The position numbers and the translations under genes were made by a program. Shown here one piece after another: positions 1-10,585 of a stretch of DNA of 64,000 nucleotides (positions are counted from its first letter, which is position 1; each line of letters begins with the position of its first letter). Source of the stretch: Citromicrobium sp. JLT1363 (GTDB taxonomy: Bacteria > Pseudomonadota > Alphaproteobacteria > Sphingomonadales > Sphingomonadaceae). The notes under the pieces were generated by a model. The model was not told the DNA's origin and did not search any database. It worked only from the letters and a program-made list of their open reading frames with translations. The DNA is taken from the NCBI RefSeq assembly GCF_000186705.1, contig NZ_AEUE01000001.1:1-64000 (forward strand), read 5' to 3'.

Positions 1-231
1 GGATCGGGCGATGGCGCCTGGCGCGCGCCGATGGGCACGATGGTGATTGGCGGGCTGGTCGTATCCACCCTGCTGACGCTGCTGATCGTGCCTGCGGGCT
101 TCAGCCTGGCGGACGGGTTCGAGAAGCGCGTCGGCCCGTGGCTGCGCACGCGCCTGCTCAGCTATCAGCCGGGCGACGACGTGAACCCTCAGGCGCGCGG
201 TGACGAGGCCGACCCCGCACCCGCCGAGTGA
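1..231 (+). CDS. RND efflux permease, C-terminal fragment
   Basis: Open from the first base of the window, so the 5' part of the gene is missing. The visible 76 residues contain the short Gly-Thr-Met stretch and the last hydrophobic helix (about residues 14-34 of the fragment) that close the inner-membrane permease of HAE1/AcrB-type RND pumps, followed by a charged cytoplasmic tail. RND permeases export drugs or solvents using the proton gradient, together with a periplasmic adaptor and an outer-membrane channel. The stop codon overlaps the GTG start of the next gene (GTGA), which suggests co-transcription. The substrate cannot be judged from the tail. Confidence 0.75.
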   Translation, partial: GSGDGAWRAPMGTMVIGGLVVSTLLTLLIVPAGFSLADGFEKRVGPWLRTRLLSYQPGDDVNPQARGDEADPAPAE

Positions 232-1499
232 CCCTGCCACCCGCCCAGACCTTCGCCAGCATCCAGACCACGCCCGATCGCGCGCGCGCCATGCGCCGGG
301 CCGCGACGGCAATGCTGGTGCTGATGGCGAGCGTCTTTGCGATCAGCCATACGCTGATCGATGCGCATCCGGCGTGGGGTTACGTCAACGCCTTTGCTGA
401 GGCGGCGATGGTCGGCGGGCTGGCGGACTGGTTCGCGGTGACGGCCCTCTTCCGCCATCCGCTGGGCCTGCCGATCCCGCACACCGCGATCATCCCGAAG
501 AAGAAAGACCGGATCGCCGACACCATGGCGCAGTTTCTGCGCGACAATTTCCTCACCCCTTCAGTGGTCGCGCGCCGGATGCGGCGGATGAACGTGGCGG
601 GCTCCGCAGGCGAATTCCTTGCCCAGCGCGAAGGGGGGGAGCGTTCGCGGCTGATGGGCGGCGGGGCAGAACTGATCGCCGAAGTGCTCGAATCGCTCGA
701 TCCGGAAAGGCTTGGCCTGCGGGTGCGCGCGGGGCTCGCAAGCCAGCTCGCCAAGGTGGAGCTGGCCCCGCTGCTGGGCGGATTGCTCGAGAACCTGATC
801 GCCGATGGTCGCCACCGGCCGCTGCTCGACGGGCTTATCCGCTGGGCCGGGCTGACGCTGGAGGACAACGAGGAGGCTGTGCGTGAGATCATCCGCAGCC
901 GCGCCAATTCGGTGCTGCGCTGGACGGGGCTCGATTCGCGCATCTCCAGCTCGGTGCTGGACGGTGTGTATCGCCTGCTGGCCGAGGTTCTGGTCGATCC
1001 CGATCACCCGATGCGCGGCAAGATCGACACCGCGCTGGTCAAGCTGGCCGTCCAGCTCAAGACCGACCCGGAGATGCGGGCCAAGGTCGAGGCGGTGAAG
1101 ATGGACCTGCTGGAGAACCCGGCGCTCGCCGACTGGTGGATGGGCGTTTGGGAGCGGATTCGCCGCTCGCTGATCGCACGCGCACGCGACCCCGACAGCG
1201 AGCTGGGCGAGGAGCTGCGCGGTGCCCTGCGCGAAGTGGGCAAGGCACTGCAGGACGATCCGCGCCTGCAACGCCAGATCAACCGCTTCGCGCGACGCAC
1301 TGCGGTGGGGCTCACCTCACGCTATGGCGCCCAGATCGTGGCGCTGGTGTCCGAAACCGTGAAGCGGTGGGACGCTGGCACGGTGACCGACCGGATCGAG
1401 AGCGCGGTGGGCCGCGATCTGCAATTCATCCGTATCAACGGCACGCTGGTTGGCGGGCTGGTCGGGATTACACTGCACGCGATTACACAGGTGGTCTGA
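228..1499 (+). CDS. DUF445 family membrane protein
   Basis: A 423-residue protein of the DUF445 type. An N-terminal hydrophobic helix (about residues 25-45) and a second hydrophobic stretch after a Gly-Gly-Leu-Ala-Asp-Trp-Phe-Ala-Val turn lead into a long, mostly helical soluble domain, and a last hydrophobic segment ends the protein. The motif GLADWFAVTALFRHPLG near residue 65 is the family hallmark. The biochemical role of the family is unknown. The GTG start overlaps the stop of the RND permease; an ATG near residue 22 is an alternative. Membrane location is inferred from hydrophobicity. Confidence 0.85.
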   Translation: MTLPPAQTFASIQTTPDRARAMRRAATAMLVLMASVFAISHTLIDAHPAWGYVNAFAEAAMVGGLADWFAVTALFRHPLGLPIPHTAIIPKKKDRIADTMAQFLRDNFLTPSVVARRMRRMNVAGSAGEFLAQREGGERSRLMGGGAELIAEVLESLDPERLGLRVRAGLASQLAKVELAPLLGGLLENLIADGRHRPLLDGLIRWAGLTLEDNEEAVREIIRSRANSVLRWTGLDSRISSSVLDGVYRLLAEVLVDPDHPMRGKIDTALVKLAVQLKTDPEMRAKVEAVKMDLLENPALADWWMGVWERIRRSLIARARDPDSELGEELRGALREVGKALQDDPRLQRQINRFARRTAVGLTSRYGAQIVALVSETVKRWDAGTVTDRIESAVGRDLQFIRINGTLVGGLVGITLHAITQVV

Positions 1500-1527
1500 G
1501 GGTTTCGAAAAGCGAGGGAACTGCGGA

Positions 1528-2634
1528 ATGGCAGCAGGCAATCTGTACGCAATCAATGCCGCCGGGGAGCTGGTCGAGATGAAACCCTCCGCGCCACAGG
1601 ATGAAGACCAGATGCAGCAGTTGATCGCGCGTCATCCGGCTGTGATTGGCGATGACGATGGCGAACTCCTCCTGGTGCAACGAGAGCAGTCCATCGCGGA
1701 TGGGGAATCGACGGGGCGGTGGTCGCTCGATCACCTTTACGTGACGAGCGCGGGAGTCCCGGTCCTCGTAGAGGTCAAGCGGGCCGTCGATACGAGGCTG
1801 CGGCGCGAGGTGGTAGGCCAGATGCTGGATTATGCCGCGAACGGCACGGCCTACTGGGAAGCTGGAACCATTGCGGGCAGTTTTTACGAGACGGCTTCGG
1901 AACATTCGCTCGATCCGGATGAGGTGCTGTCGCGCTTCCTTGGAGACGACCGGGATCCCTCCGAGTTCTGGGATCAGGTCGATGCCAACTTCGCAGCCGG
2001 GCGGGTGAAGCTTGTGTTCGTTGCGGATCGTATTCCAAGCGAACTGGCGCGCATCGTGGAGTTTCTCGACGAGCAGATGCGCGCCGACGTGCGGGCGGTC
2101 GAACTGCGCTGGTTCGAAGGTGCTGACGGCACGATGGCCCTCAATCCGCGCATTATAGGTGTATCCGAGAGGGCGCGGCTTGCGAAGCGGTCGGGCCAGT
2201 CCAAAACGCCCCTTACGATCTCAGAATGGATCGAAAGAACACCATTGAGCGACGAGGCGCGGCTCGCCGCACCCAAATTCATCGATCTCATCGAGAATGC
2301 AGGTGGGACCGTCACCGTCACCAAGGCGCAGGCAGCGCTGGTTGCGATCGTGAGCCGGGCGGAACCGGTCTATCCGCTGTCTTTCAGAAAGGATCGATCC
2401 GGATCGATACAGGTCCACTTGGAGCGGCTGGCCCGGACGAAGGCCTACGCGGACGAATCAGCGCGGCAGACCCTGTACGCCGATCTGACCGCAATCGTCG
2501 GCCCTCTCTTTTCCGAAAACATAGAGGGTCATCCAGGCTTTCCTGCCGAAAAACTCAACGACAGCGAAGCTCTTGCGGCCCTCTCATCCTTGATCGACGC
2601 GCTTTTCAGGAAGCTTGGGAGCGCCTCTGGCTGA
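1528..2634 (+). CDS. PD-(D/E)XK nuclease-like protein
   Basis: A 368-residue soluble protein. The ATG at 1528 is preferred over a more upstream ATG in frame because it follows GAGGGAA at good distance and the upstream extension overlaps DUF445. Near residues 75-110 it shows an Asp (in SLDHLYV), a beta-strand with VLVEVKRA, and a helix with an Arg-Arg-Glu-Val-Val-Gly-Gln-Met-Leu-Asp-Tyr pattern. This is the order of D, ExK and Q/Y elements in PD-(D/E)XK nuclease folds. Proteins of this shape occur as orphan genes with DNA-repair or defence roles. The remaining 250 residues have no recognised domain. Substrate and function are unknown. Confidence 0.7.
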   Translation: MAAGNLYAINAAGELVEMKPSAPQDEDQMQQLIARHPAVIGDDDGELLLVQREQSIADGESTGRWSLDHLYVTSAGVPVLVEVKRAVDTRLRREVVGQMLDYAANGTAYWEAGTIAGSFYETASEHSLDPDEVLSRFLGDDRDPSEFWDQVDANFAAGRVKLVFVADRIPSELARIVEFLDEQMRADVRAVELRWFEGADGTMALNPRIIGVSERARLAKRSGQSKTPLTISEWIERTPLSDEARLAAPKFIDLIENAGGTVTVTKAQAALVAIVSRAEPVYPLSFRKDRSGSIQVHLERLARTKAYADESARQTLYADLTAIVGPLFSENIEGHPGFPAEKLNDSEALAALSSLIDALFRKLGSASG

Positions 2635-2655
2635 AGCGCTCCCGCTTATCTTGGG

Positions 2656-3585
2656 TTAAAGCTTCTCGGTCAGCTCGGGCACGGCCTTGAACAGGTCCGC
2701 GACCAGGCCGATGTCCGCGACCTGGAAGATCGGGGCGTCCTCGTCCTTGTTGATCGCCACGATGACCTTGGAATCCTTCATCCCCGCAAGGTGCTGGATA
2801 GCGCCCGAGATGCCGATGGCGAAATAGGCTTCCGGGGCCACGATCTTACCGGTCTGGCCGACCTGGTAGTCGTTGGGCACGTAGCCTGCGTCCACCGCAG
2901 CGCGGCTCGCGCCGATGGCGGCACCCAGCTTGTCGGCCAGGGGCGTGATGTATTCCTCGAACGTCTCGGCATCCTTGAGCGCGCGGCCGCCCGATACGAC
3001 GACGCTTGCGCTGGTCAGTTCGGGGCGGTCGCTCTTGGCGAGTTCGCGGCTCACGAATTCGGAGGTGTCGGCGGTTGCCGCTGCATCGACCGATTCCACC
3101 GTGCCGCTGCCGCCTTCGGGCTCGGCCTTGTCGAAGGCCGTACCGCGGACGGTCAGCACGAGCTTGTCGTCGGTGCTTTCGACCGTGGCGATCGCGTTGC
3201 CGGCGTAGATCGGCCGGGTGAAGGTCTTGTCGCCTTCGACCGACAGGATGTCCGAAACCTGCATCACATCGAGCAGCGCGGCGACGCGCGGGGCGATGTT
3301 CTTGCCGGTGGTGGTGGCGGGCGCCACGAAGGCGTCGTGGCCGTCCATCAGCTTGACCACCAGCGGCGCGATGTTTTCAGCCAGCATATCCTTGTAGGCC
3401 GCGTCGTCGGCGCAATAGACCGTGCCGACGCCGGCGATCTTGGCGGCGGCATCGGCCACGCCCTTGCAGTCCGCACCCGCGACCAGCAGGTCGACATCGC
3501 CGAGCTTCGATGCGGCGGTCACCGTGGCGAGTGTGGCATCGGCCACCTCGCTGTTGTCGTGTTCTACCAGAACCAGAGTCTTCAT
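2656..3585 (-). CDS. etfA: Electron transfer flavoprotein, alpha subunit
   Basis: A 309-residue EtfA, the usual length. It partners EtfB and carries electrons from acyl-CoA and other dehydrogenases to ETF-ubiquinone oxidoreductase. The C-terminal FAD-binding half is clear: a Ser-Gly-Gly-Arg-Ala-Leu-Lys segment, then [10 protein letters not shown], then a helix with [11 protein letters not shown] and [11 protein letters not shown]. The ATG at 3585 is chosen because the protein then begins [10 protein letters not shown] as in the family; an in-frame extension to 3624 would overlap etfB. It lies 39 bases behind etfB on the same strand and is clearly co-transcribed. Confidence 0.97.
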   Translation of the reverse strand: MKTLVLVEHDNSEVADATLATVTAASKLGDVDLLVAGADCKGVADAAAKIAGVGTVYCADDAAYKDMLAENIAPLVVKLMDGHDAFVAPATTTGKNIAPRVAALLDVMQVSDILSVEGDKTFTRPIYAGNAIATVESTDDKLVLTVRGTAFDKAEPEGGSGTVESVDAAATADTSEFVSRELAKSDRPELTSASVVVSGGRALKDAETFEEYITPLADKLGAAIGASRAAVDAGYVPNDYQVGQTGKIVAPEAYFAIGISGAIQHLAGMKDSKVIVAINKDEDAPIFQVADIGLVADLFKAVPELTEKL

Positions 3586-3624
3586 GTTCTTACCTCGAAA
3601 TCTATAACCGGGCTCAGGCGCCAA

Positions 3625-4371
3625 TCAGGCGATGCCGAGCGCCTTGATCTTCGCGACCAGCGCATCGACATCCTCGACCTTTTCGCCGGCCTGGCGAACG
3701 GGTGGTTCGGCGACCTTGTGGGTCTTGAGGCGCGGCGCGGTGTCGACCCCGAAATCGCCCGGCGTCTTCGTGTCGAGCGGCTTCTTCTTGGCCTTCATGA
3801 TGTTGGGCAGCGAAGCGTAGCGCGGCTCGTTCAGGCGCAGGTCGGTGGTGACGATGGCGGGCAGCGTCAGCTTGACCGTTTCCAGACCGCCGTCGATTTC
3901 GCGCTTCACGGTCACGCTATCGCCTTCCAGCGTGATCGTGTTGGCAAAGGTGCCCTGCGGGCGGTCGAGCAGCGCGGCGAGCATCTGGCCGGTCTGGTTC
4001 GAATCGTCGGAGATCGACTGCTTGCCCAGCAGCACGAGGCCGGGCTGTTCTTCCTCGACGATGGCCTTGAGGATCTTGGCAACCGCGAGCGGCTCCAGAT
4101 CTTCGTCCGTTTCGACCAGGATTGCACGGTCCGCACCCATGGCGAGCGCGGTGCGCAGCGTTTCCTGCGCCTTTGCCGGGCCGATCGAGACGGCGACGAT
4201 TTCTTCGGCGTTGCCCGCTTCCTTGATCCGGATCGCTTCTTCGACCGCGATCTCGTCGAACGGGTTCATGCTCATCTTGACGTTGGCGAGGTCGACGCCG
4301 GAGCCGTCCGCCTTGACGCGTGGCTTCACGTTGTAGTCGATCACCCGCTTGACGGGCACGAGTATCTTCAT
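3625..4371 (-). CDS. etfB: Electron transfer flavoprotein, beta subunit
   Basis: A 248-residue EtfB that opens with [14 protein letters not shown], the family start, and carries the [13 protein letters not shown] segment next to the adenine-nucleotide (AMP) pocket. The ETF signature follows in the second half. It forms the soluble EtfAB heterodimer that feeds electrons from beta-oxidation and amino-acid catabolism to the quinone pool. First gene of an etfB-etfA operon. The 250-base gap upstream should hold its promoter. Confidence 0.97.
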   Translation of the reverse strand: MKILVPVKRVIDYNVKPRVKADGSGVDLANVKMSMNPFDEIAVEEAIRIKEAGNAEEIVAVSIGPAKAQETLRTALAMGADRAILVETDEDLEPLAVAKILKAIVEEEQPGLVLLGKQSISDDSNQTGQMLAALLDRPQGTFANTITLEGDSVTVKREIDGGLETVKLTLPAIVTTDLRLNEPRYASLPNIMKAKKKPLDTKTPGDFGVDTAPRLKTHKVAEPPVRQAGEKVEDVDALVAKIKALGIA

Positions 4372-4624
4372 TTCATATCCTTTCGTCTGGCAGCCCGGCG
4401 ATTGCCGACCGGACCGCAGAATGTCCCGACTTTCAAATGGCCGGGGCCGGTGTTGCGTTCCGGATACTGTGCCGTCAAGGGCGTGCGCGCAGCTTCGCCA
4501 AGGCGTAGCGTAAGCGAGCAGATCCTGAACTTCGTGAGATCGCGCAAGGGCCGCCGCGAATCACCTTGGAGGGTTTGCGGGCGGCACGGCCGGAACCAAC
4601 GGCGGTCAGGAATCTTCCACCTTC
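4372..4624. other. Intergenic region between etfB and exoD
   Basis: 253 bases between two divergent genes. The strand signals for both promoters should be here, but no clear sigma-70 pair or dyad stands out. No coding potential beyond shadows of the neighbours. Confidence 0.5.
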
Positions 4625-5248
4625 ATGGCCGATACGCCGAAAAACGTCTGTGGGATCATCGATCGGCTGACCGAGATCGGCGACAAGAACGACAAGGTCT
4701 CCATCGGGGATATCGTCGGCGCGTTCGGCAGCCGCTCCTACGGGCCCGTGTTCCTGGTGCCCGCGCTGATCGGCGTATCGCCGGTGGGCGGAATTCCCGG
4801 CGTCCCGACCTTCCTCGCGGCAACACTCCTGCTGATCGCGGTGCAGCTGGTCTTCGGAAAGGACCACCTGTGGCTACCCGGCGTCCTCAAGAACCGATCG
4901 GTGGAGGGCGAAAAGCTCGCCAATGCGGCGGAGGACATGGAAGGTGTGGCCAGGAGGATGGACAAGATCTTCCACGGGCGGCTGGAGATGTTCACCGGGC
5001 CTACCGCCGCGCGCGTCGCGGCAGGCGTCATCGCGCTGCTATGCCTCGCGGTTCCACCGCTCGAACTGCTGCCCTTTGCGGTCGCCCTGCCGATGGCGGT
5101 GATCGCGGCGTTCGGCATCGCGCTGATCGTGCGCGACGGCCTGCTGATGCTGGTCGCGTTTCTCGGCAGCGGCGCGGCGTTCTACGTGCTCGTCACGCAG
5201 GTTCTGCTGGGTAGCAGCGGTTCGGGCGGCAGCGGCGGAATGTTCTGA
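4625..5248 (+). CDS. ExoD-family exopolysaccharide synthesis protein
   Basis: A 207-residue integral membrane protein of the ExoD family. The N-terminal amphipathic part is followed by a hydrophobic loop segment with [21 protein letters not shown] (the ExoD hallmark, around residue 40), then paired hydrophobic helices near residues 120-190 and a Gly/Ser-rich tail. ExoD was linked to exopolysaccharide production and alkali tolerance in rhizobia; the molecular function is not known. Single gene, convergent with sucC. Confidence 0.85.
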   Translation: MADTPKNVCGIIDRLTEIGDKNDKVSIGDIVGAFGSRSYGPVFLVPALIGVSPVGGIPGVPTFLAATLLLIAVQLVFGKDHLWLPGVLKNRSVEGEKLANAAEDMEGVARRMDKIFHGRLEMFTGPTAARVAAGVIALLCLAVPPLELLPFAVALPMAVIAAFGIALIVRDGLLMLVAFLGSGAAFYVLVTQVLLGSSGSGGSGGMF

Positions 5249-5281
5249 CGAACGCCACCGCTGCCGCCGGGAACCACGGGC

Positions 5282-6481
<1,200 letters not shown>

Positions 6482-6597
6482 GGGGGCGGTCCGTCCTTAC
6501 GTCGGCTGAGGCTGAAGCGGGTGTTCGGCACGCGCATAAGCATGGATGTGGCCGCTTGAAAAGGGCGTGCGGCCCACGCACATCACGCCGTGTCGTC

Positions 6598-7395
6598 ATG
6601 ATAGACTATTCACGCCTCGATGCGATTGTCCGCGAAGCGGGGCTGATCGCCATGAACCGCTGGCCGGTGGCCGGTAAAAGCGTGAAAAGCTGGGACAAGG
6701 GCGACAATGATCCGGTCTGCGAGGGCGACCTCGAAGTCGATGCCTTCCTGCGGCGCGAACTGACGGCCCTGTTGCCGAGCGCGGGCTGGCTTTCCGAAGA
6801 AAGCGTGGACGAGGCCGCGCGCCTGACGGATCGGCTGGTATGGGTGGTCGATCCGATCGACGGCACGCGCGATTATCTTCGCGGGCGGACCGGTTGGGCG
6901 GTGTCGGTCGCGCTGGTCAGTTCGGGTCGCTCCCTGATCGCCTGCCTCGAGGCCCCGGCGCGCAAGGAAAGCTGGCAGGCCACCGCCGGTCGCGGAGCCA
7001 CGCTCAATGGCGAGCGTCTGGTCGCCTCGACGCGCACAGAGCTGCCCGGCGCACGGATTCCGGCGGCCGACCTTGCCAAAGCGGACCGGCAGCTGGTGCC
7101 GGTGGAGCAGCCCAACGGCATCGCCCTGCGCGCGGCCATGGTTGCATCGGGGCAGGCGGACCTGCTGGCGACCATGCGCTGGGGTTACGAGTGGGACATC
7201 GCCGCCGCGACGCTGATCGCGCGCGAGGCCGGCGCCGCGGTGAGCGATATTTTCGGCCAGCCGCTGGGCTACAACAAGCGCGATCCGCGCAGTTTCGGCC
7301 TGCTGGTCTGCGCGCCGGACATCCAGCAGGCGGCTATCGAGCATTTCGGACCGCGTGCGCGCGATCGGCTGGGCAGCGCAAAAGGCCCGGCCTGA
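6598..7395 (+). CDS. Inositol monophosphatase family protein (CysQ-like)
   Basis: A 265-residue member of the Mg-dependent, Li-sensitive phosphatase superfamily. The metal site is visible: Glu67-Glu68 in LSEES, the DPIDGT motif at residues 85-90, and YEWDIAAA near residue 200. The overall shape fits 3'(2'),5'-bisphosphate nucleotidases (CysQ) as well as inositol-1-phosphatases, and the substrate cannot be fixed from sequence. The ATG at 6598 is used because the upstream in-frame extension has no family similarity and runs toward the divergent sucC. Confidence 0.85.
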   Translation: MIDYSRLDAIVREAGLIAMNRWPVAGKSVKSWDKGDNDPVCEGDLEVDAFLRRELTALLPSAGWLSEESVDEAARLTDRLVWVVDPIDGTRDYLRGRTGWAVSVALVSSGRSLIACLEAPARKESWQATAGRGATLNGERLVASTRTELPGARIPAADLAKADRQLVPVEQPNGIALRAAMVASGQADLLATMRWGYEWDIAAATLIAREAGAAVSDIFGQPLGYNKRDPRSFGLLVCAPDIQQAAIEHFGPRARDRLGSAKGPA

Positions 7396-7427
7396 CGCGC
7401 TTATATTTTGCCGCCCGAATAGAAAGA

Positions 7428-7456
7428 GGGGGCCGACGCACGCGGCGCCGGCCCCC
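7428..7456 (-). terminator. Rho-independent terminator of the OmpA gene
   Basis: GGGGGCCG at 7428-7435 pairs perfectly with CGGCCCCC at 7449-7456 around a 13-base loop. Read on the minus strand the hairpin is followed by CTCTTTCTATT, a U-rich tail. It lies 28 bases past the stop of the OmpA-type gene. Confidence 0.8.
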
Positions 7457-7483
7457 GGTCGGATTGGTCGCTGACGGTCCGGC

Positions 7484-8176
7484 TTAGCGGCGCGCGGCGT
7501 TCACCTGTTCCTGGCTGATCGGAACGATCTTGATTTCCACGCGGCGGTTGAGCGGCTCGTTCACGCCGTCACCGGTCTGCACGCGCAGATACTGCGGGTC
7601 CTCGCCATAGCCGCGCGTGGCGATGCGCGAACGCGAAACGCCGCGCGACACCAGGTAGTCGGCCACGGCCTGCGCCCGGCGTTCCGAGAGCTGCTGGTTG
7701 TAGCCCGGGCTGCCGGTCGTGTCGGTGAAGCCATACACGTCGATCAGGCTGTTGGGATATTCGATCAGGCTGTTGGCCACCGTGTTCAGCGTGTTGCGGA
7801 AGTTGGTGTTGATCGTGGCCGAATTGGTGGCGAAGGTCACGCCGTCCGGAAGACGCACGAGAATCGCTTCCTGATCGCCGATTTCCTCGACATCCACGCC
7901 GCTGCCCGCGGTCTGTTCGTCGAGTTCGCGAATCTGGTCGTCGAACTGGTCGCCGATCACCGCGCCTGCGGTACCGCCGATGCCTGCGCCGATGATGCGC
8001 GCGGCATCGCCGCCGATCACGCCGCCCAGAAGATAGCCGAGCGTACCGCCAAGGGCGGCGCCAACGGCCGTGCGGGAGAAGGTCTGCTCGCCGGTATTCG
8101 GGTCGGTCACGCAAGCGGAGGTGCTCATCAGGGCCGCTGCGGCCACCGAGGAGAGCACGATACGGGAGGTTTTCAT
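7484..8176 (-). CDS. OmpA-family lipoprotein with glycine zipper
   Basis: A 230-residue envelope protein. A lipoprotein-type signal ends at a Ser-Ala-Cys (about residues 1-21). Next comes a glycine-zipper segment rich in GxxxG (about 35-80), then an OmpA C-terminal peptidoglycan-binding domain (about 115-225) with VYGFTDTTGSPGYNQQLSERRA and the closing NRRVEIKIVP. The protein is expected to tether the outer membrane to peptidoglycan. The ATG at 8176 is chosen since it starts the signal peptide; the 22-residue upstream extension is not signal-like. Confidence 0.92.
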   Translation of the reverse strand: MKTSRIVLSSVAAAALMSTSACVTDPNTGEQTFSRTAVGAALGGTLGYLLGGVIGGDAARIIGAGIGGTAGAVIGDQFDDQIRELDEQTAGSGVDVEEIGDQEAILVRLPDGVTFATNSATINTNFRNTLNTVANSLIEYPNSLIDVYGFTDTTGSPGYNQQLSERRAQAVADYLVSRGVSRSRIATRGYGEDPQYLRVQTGDGVNEPLNRRVEIKIVPISQEQVNAARR

Positions 8177-8365
8177 ATTTTCTGTCCCTCTAGTGTTTTT
8201 ATGCGCGAATGGGTCGCGCACGTTTGGGGGCTCGCGTTCCACCCACGCTCGCCGCCTCCGTAACGTAGCCCCTGCCTCGCCGGTTCCCGTGGACCGCCGG
8301 CAAGAACGCTGCAGGTGGGATGATGGCTGGCGCGGCGCCGCATTTGTGCTAGCGCGAACAATGTT

Positions 8366-9688
8366 GTGACACCTTTCCCCTGGACAGACCTGCTCGTCAT
8401 CGCGGCGCTGATCGTGCTCAACGGCGTATTTGCGATGTCCGAACTCGCCATCGTTTCCGCCAAGACCACGCGCTTGCAGGCCAGGGCAGACGCTGGCAGC
8501 AGCGCGGCCGCAGTTGCAATGGATCTCGCTTCCAATCCCGGCAAGTTCCTTTCCACGGTGCAGATCGGGATCACGCTGATCGCGATTCTCACCGGGGCCT
8601 TTTCAGGCGCGAGCCTTGAGGCGCCGGTGGGCGAAAGGCTGGCCGCGCTGGGTATTCCGGCGGATATCTCGCGCGAAGTTGCCTTTATCGTGGTGATCAG
8701 CCTGACCACCTATTTCAGCGTGGTTGTGGGCGAACTGGTGCCCAAGCAGCTTGCCCTGCGCGCCGCCGTGCCGGTTTCGATGATAATGGCGCGTCCGATG
8801 AAACTGCTCGCGATGCTGGGCGCGCCGATCGTCTGGCTGCTCGACACGTCCTCGGCCACGATCGTTCGCCTGTTCGGCGTGCGACCCGGCGGGCAGAACA
8901 GCGTGACGGCCGAAGAACTGCAGATGCTGTTCGCCGAAGCGACCCGGACCGGTGTGCTCGAAGCCGAACAGAGCGCGATTCTGAAAGGCGTGGTCCGGCT
9001 GGCCGACCGTCCGGTGCGGGAGGTGATGACGCCGCGCACCGAACTCGACTGGATCGATGCCAGCGCCGATCGCGCAGAGATCGAGCAGACCATCGCGGAG
9101 AGCCCGCACTCGCTGCTGCCGGTCGCCGATGGATCGCCCGACAAGGTCGTGGGCGTTGTGAAGGTGCGTGAAGTGCTCGCCGCGATGGTCTCGGGCCAGT
9201 CCTTCAAACTCACCGATCTTGCGAAGCGGGTGGAAGTGGTGCCCGACCAGCTCGATGCGATGGACGCGCTGCGTGTATTGCAGCAGGCCGATGTGGCGAT
9301 GGCGATGGTGCATGACGAATACGGCCATCTGGACGGCATCGTCACCCCGATCGACCTGCTGACCGCCATCGTGGGCCAGTTCGAGAGCGACAAGGATCAG
9401 GGCGACATACCCGAGGTGATCGAGAGGGCCGACGGTTCGCTGCTGATATCGGGCGCGCTCCCCGCCGAAACGCTCGGCGACCGGTTGAACCTGGATTATG
9501 GCGAGGATCGAGAGTTCGCCACCGCTGCAGGCTTCGCGCTGTCGGTGCTCAAGCGTCTGCCCGAGGAAGGCGAGGTTTTCACCCACCAGGGCTGGCGATT
9601 CGAGGTCGTCGATATGGATGGCCGCAAGATCGACAAGCTGCTGGTGGAAGAGATCGCACCCGCTGCCACGTCTCCGCAGGCAGGCTGA
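8366..9688 (+). CDS. CNNM/CBS-domain transporter (CorC/TlyC family)
   Basis: A 440-residue protein of the hemolysin-like CNNM family: an N-terminal transmembrane DUF21 domain (about residues 1-190) with ALIVLNGVFAMSELAIVSA, a pair of CBS domains (about 210-335; REVMTPRTELDWI opens the first), and a C-terminal CorC_HlyC domain (about 350-430). Relatives move or regulate Mg2+ or Na+. It starts with GTG at 8366; the ATG five bases upstream is out of frame and stops at once. It heads a run of same-strand genes reaching 11864. Confidence 0.93.
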   Translation: MTPFPWTDLLVIAALIVLNGVFAMSELAIVSAKTTRLQARADAGSSAAAVAMDLASNPGKFLSTVQIGITLIAILTGAFSGASLEAPVGERLAALGIPADISREVAFIVVISLTTYFSVVVGELVPKQLALRAAVPVSMIMARPMKLLAMLGAPIVWLLDTSSATIVRLFGVRPGGQNSVTAEELQMLFAEATRTGVLEAEQSAILKGVVRLADRPVREVMTPRTELDWIDASADRAEIEQTIAESPHSLLPVADGSPDKVVGVVKVREVLAAMVSGQSFKLTDLAKRVEVVPDQLDAMDALRVLQQADVAMAMVHDEYGHLDGIVTPIDLLTAIVGQFESDKDQGDIPEVIERADGSLLISGALPAETLGDRLNLDYGEDREFATAAGFALSVLKRLPEEGEVFTHQGWRFEVVDMDGRKIDKLLVEEIAPAATSPQAG

Positions 9689-9722
9689 CGGAACCACGCC
9701 GCGCGCGCGCGCTTTCCTAAGC

Positions 9723-10580
9723 ATGGCGAAACAACGCGATATCTGGCTGGTCGCTAACGAAGGCAGCGGCTCCGTGCGCGAGGAGCTGCTCGAGGCGCTG
9801 CACGATACCTGCGCAAGCTCGGACCTGTGCATTGCTCACCGCGCGGATTTCCCCGGCGATCCGATCCCTACCGCGCAAGAACTGGATCGCGCAGGCGTCG
9901 ATACGCTCGTCACGCTGGGCGGGGACGGCACGATCAACGCGGTCGTTTCAGCGCTGGCCGGCTGGGGCGGCGCGATCCTGCCGCTGCCCGGCGGCACGCA
10001 GAACCTCCTGACGCACCGCTTGCATGGCGAAGCCCGGGTCGAGGATGTGATCAAGGCCTTTGCCGGTGGCAAGGCGAACAAGGTCCGCCCCAAGATCATC
10101 CGCTCCTCGCAGGGCATCGCGCTCGCCGGGCTGATGGTGGGCCCCGGCACCAGCTGGAACGACGTGCGCGAGGCGATGCGCGCAGGCGATCCGGCGCAGA
10201 TGCTTCGCGCCACGGGCGCCGCGATCGAGGGTACCACGGGGCGCCCTCCGGTGCGCATTGCTGTGCCTCCCGAAGGTCAGAGAGAGGGCTATCCGATCAT
10301 CGAGCTGGTGCCCCATGCGAAGGGCATGGACGCCGCCGCCTATCACGCGCGCACCGGGGCCGACTTCGTCGCGCAGACCTGGGCGCTCATGCGGCAGGAA
10401 TTCCGCGAAGGCCCGCATGATACGCTGGGCCCGTTCGACCGGCTGGAAATGGAAAGCACCGGGGGTGAACCGCTTGACCTGCTGCTCGACGGAGAGCCGG
10501 CCGATGCAACCCCGCGCGAGACCTTCAGCCTCGAACAATGCCCGGTCGATCTGATTGCCACCATGCCGGGAGGGGGCTGA
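9723..10580 (+). CDS. Diacylglycerol kinase family protein
   Basis: A 285-residue protein with the DAGK catalytic fold. The nucleotide loop TLGGDGT at residues 64-70 is intact, followed by LPGGTQNLLTH, which takes the place of the usual GTxNxxA motif. Members phosphorylate lipids such as diacylglycerol, or related long-chain alcohols; the exact substrate is not predictable. The ATG at 9723 is preferred: an ORF in the same frame extends further upstream but overlaps the CNNM gene. It sits 34 bases after that gene. Confidence 0.85.
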   Translation: MAKQRDIWLVANEGSGSVREELLEALHDTCASSDLCIAHRADFPGDPIPTAQELDRAGVDTLVTLGGDGTINAVVSALAGWGGAILPLPGGTQNLLTHRLHGEARVEDVIKAFAGGKANKVRPKIIRSSQGIALAGLMVGPGTSWNDVREAMRAGDPAQMLRATGAAIEGTTGRPPVRIAVPPEGQREGYPIIELVPHAKGMDAAAYHARTGADFVAQTWALMRQEFREGPHDTLGPFDRLEMESTGGEPLDLLLDGEPADATPRETFSLEQCPVDLIATMPGGG

Positions 10581-10585
10581 CGCCG

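Noticed and set aside
2791-5214. An 807-codon plus-strand frame
   Set aside because: It runs opposite to etfA and etfB and in another frame through exoD. No family pattern, and the real genes are certain.
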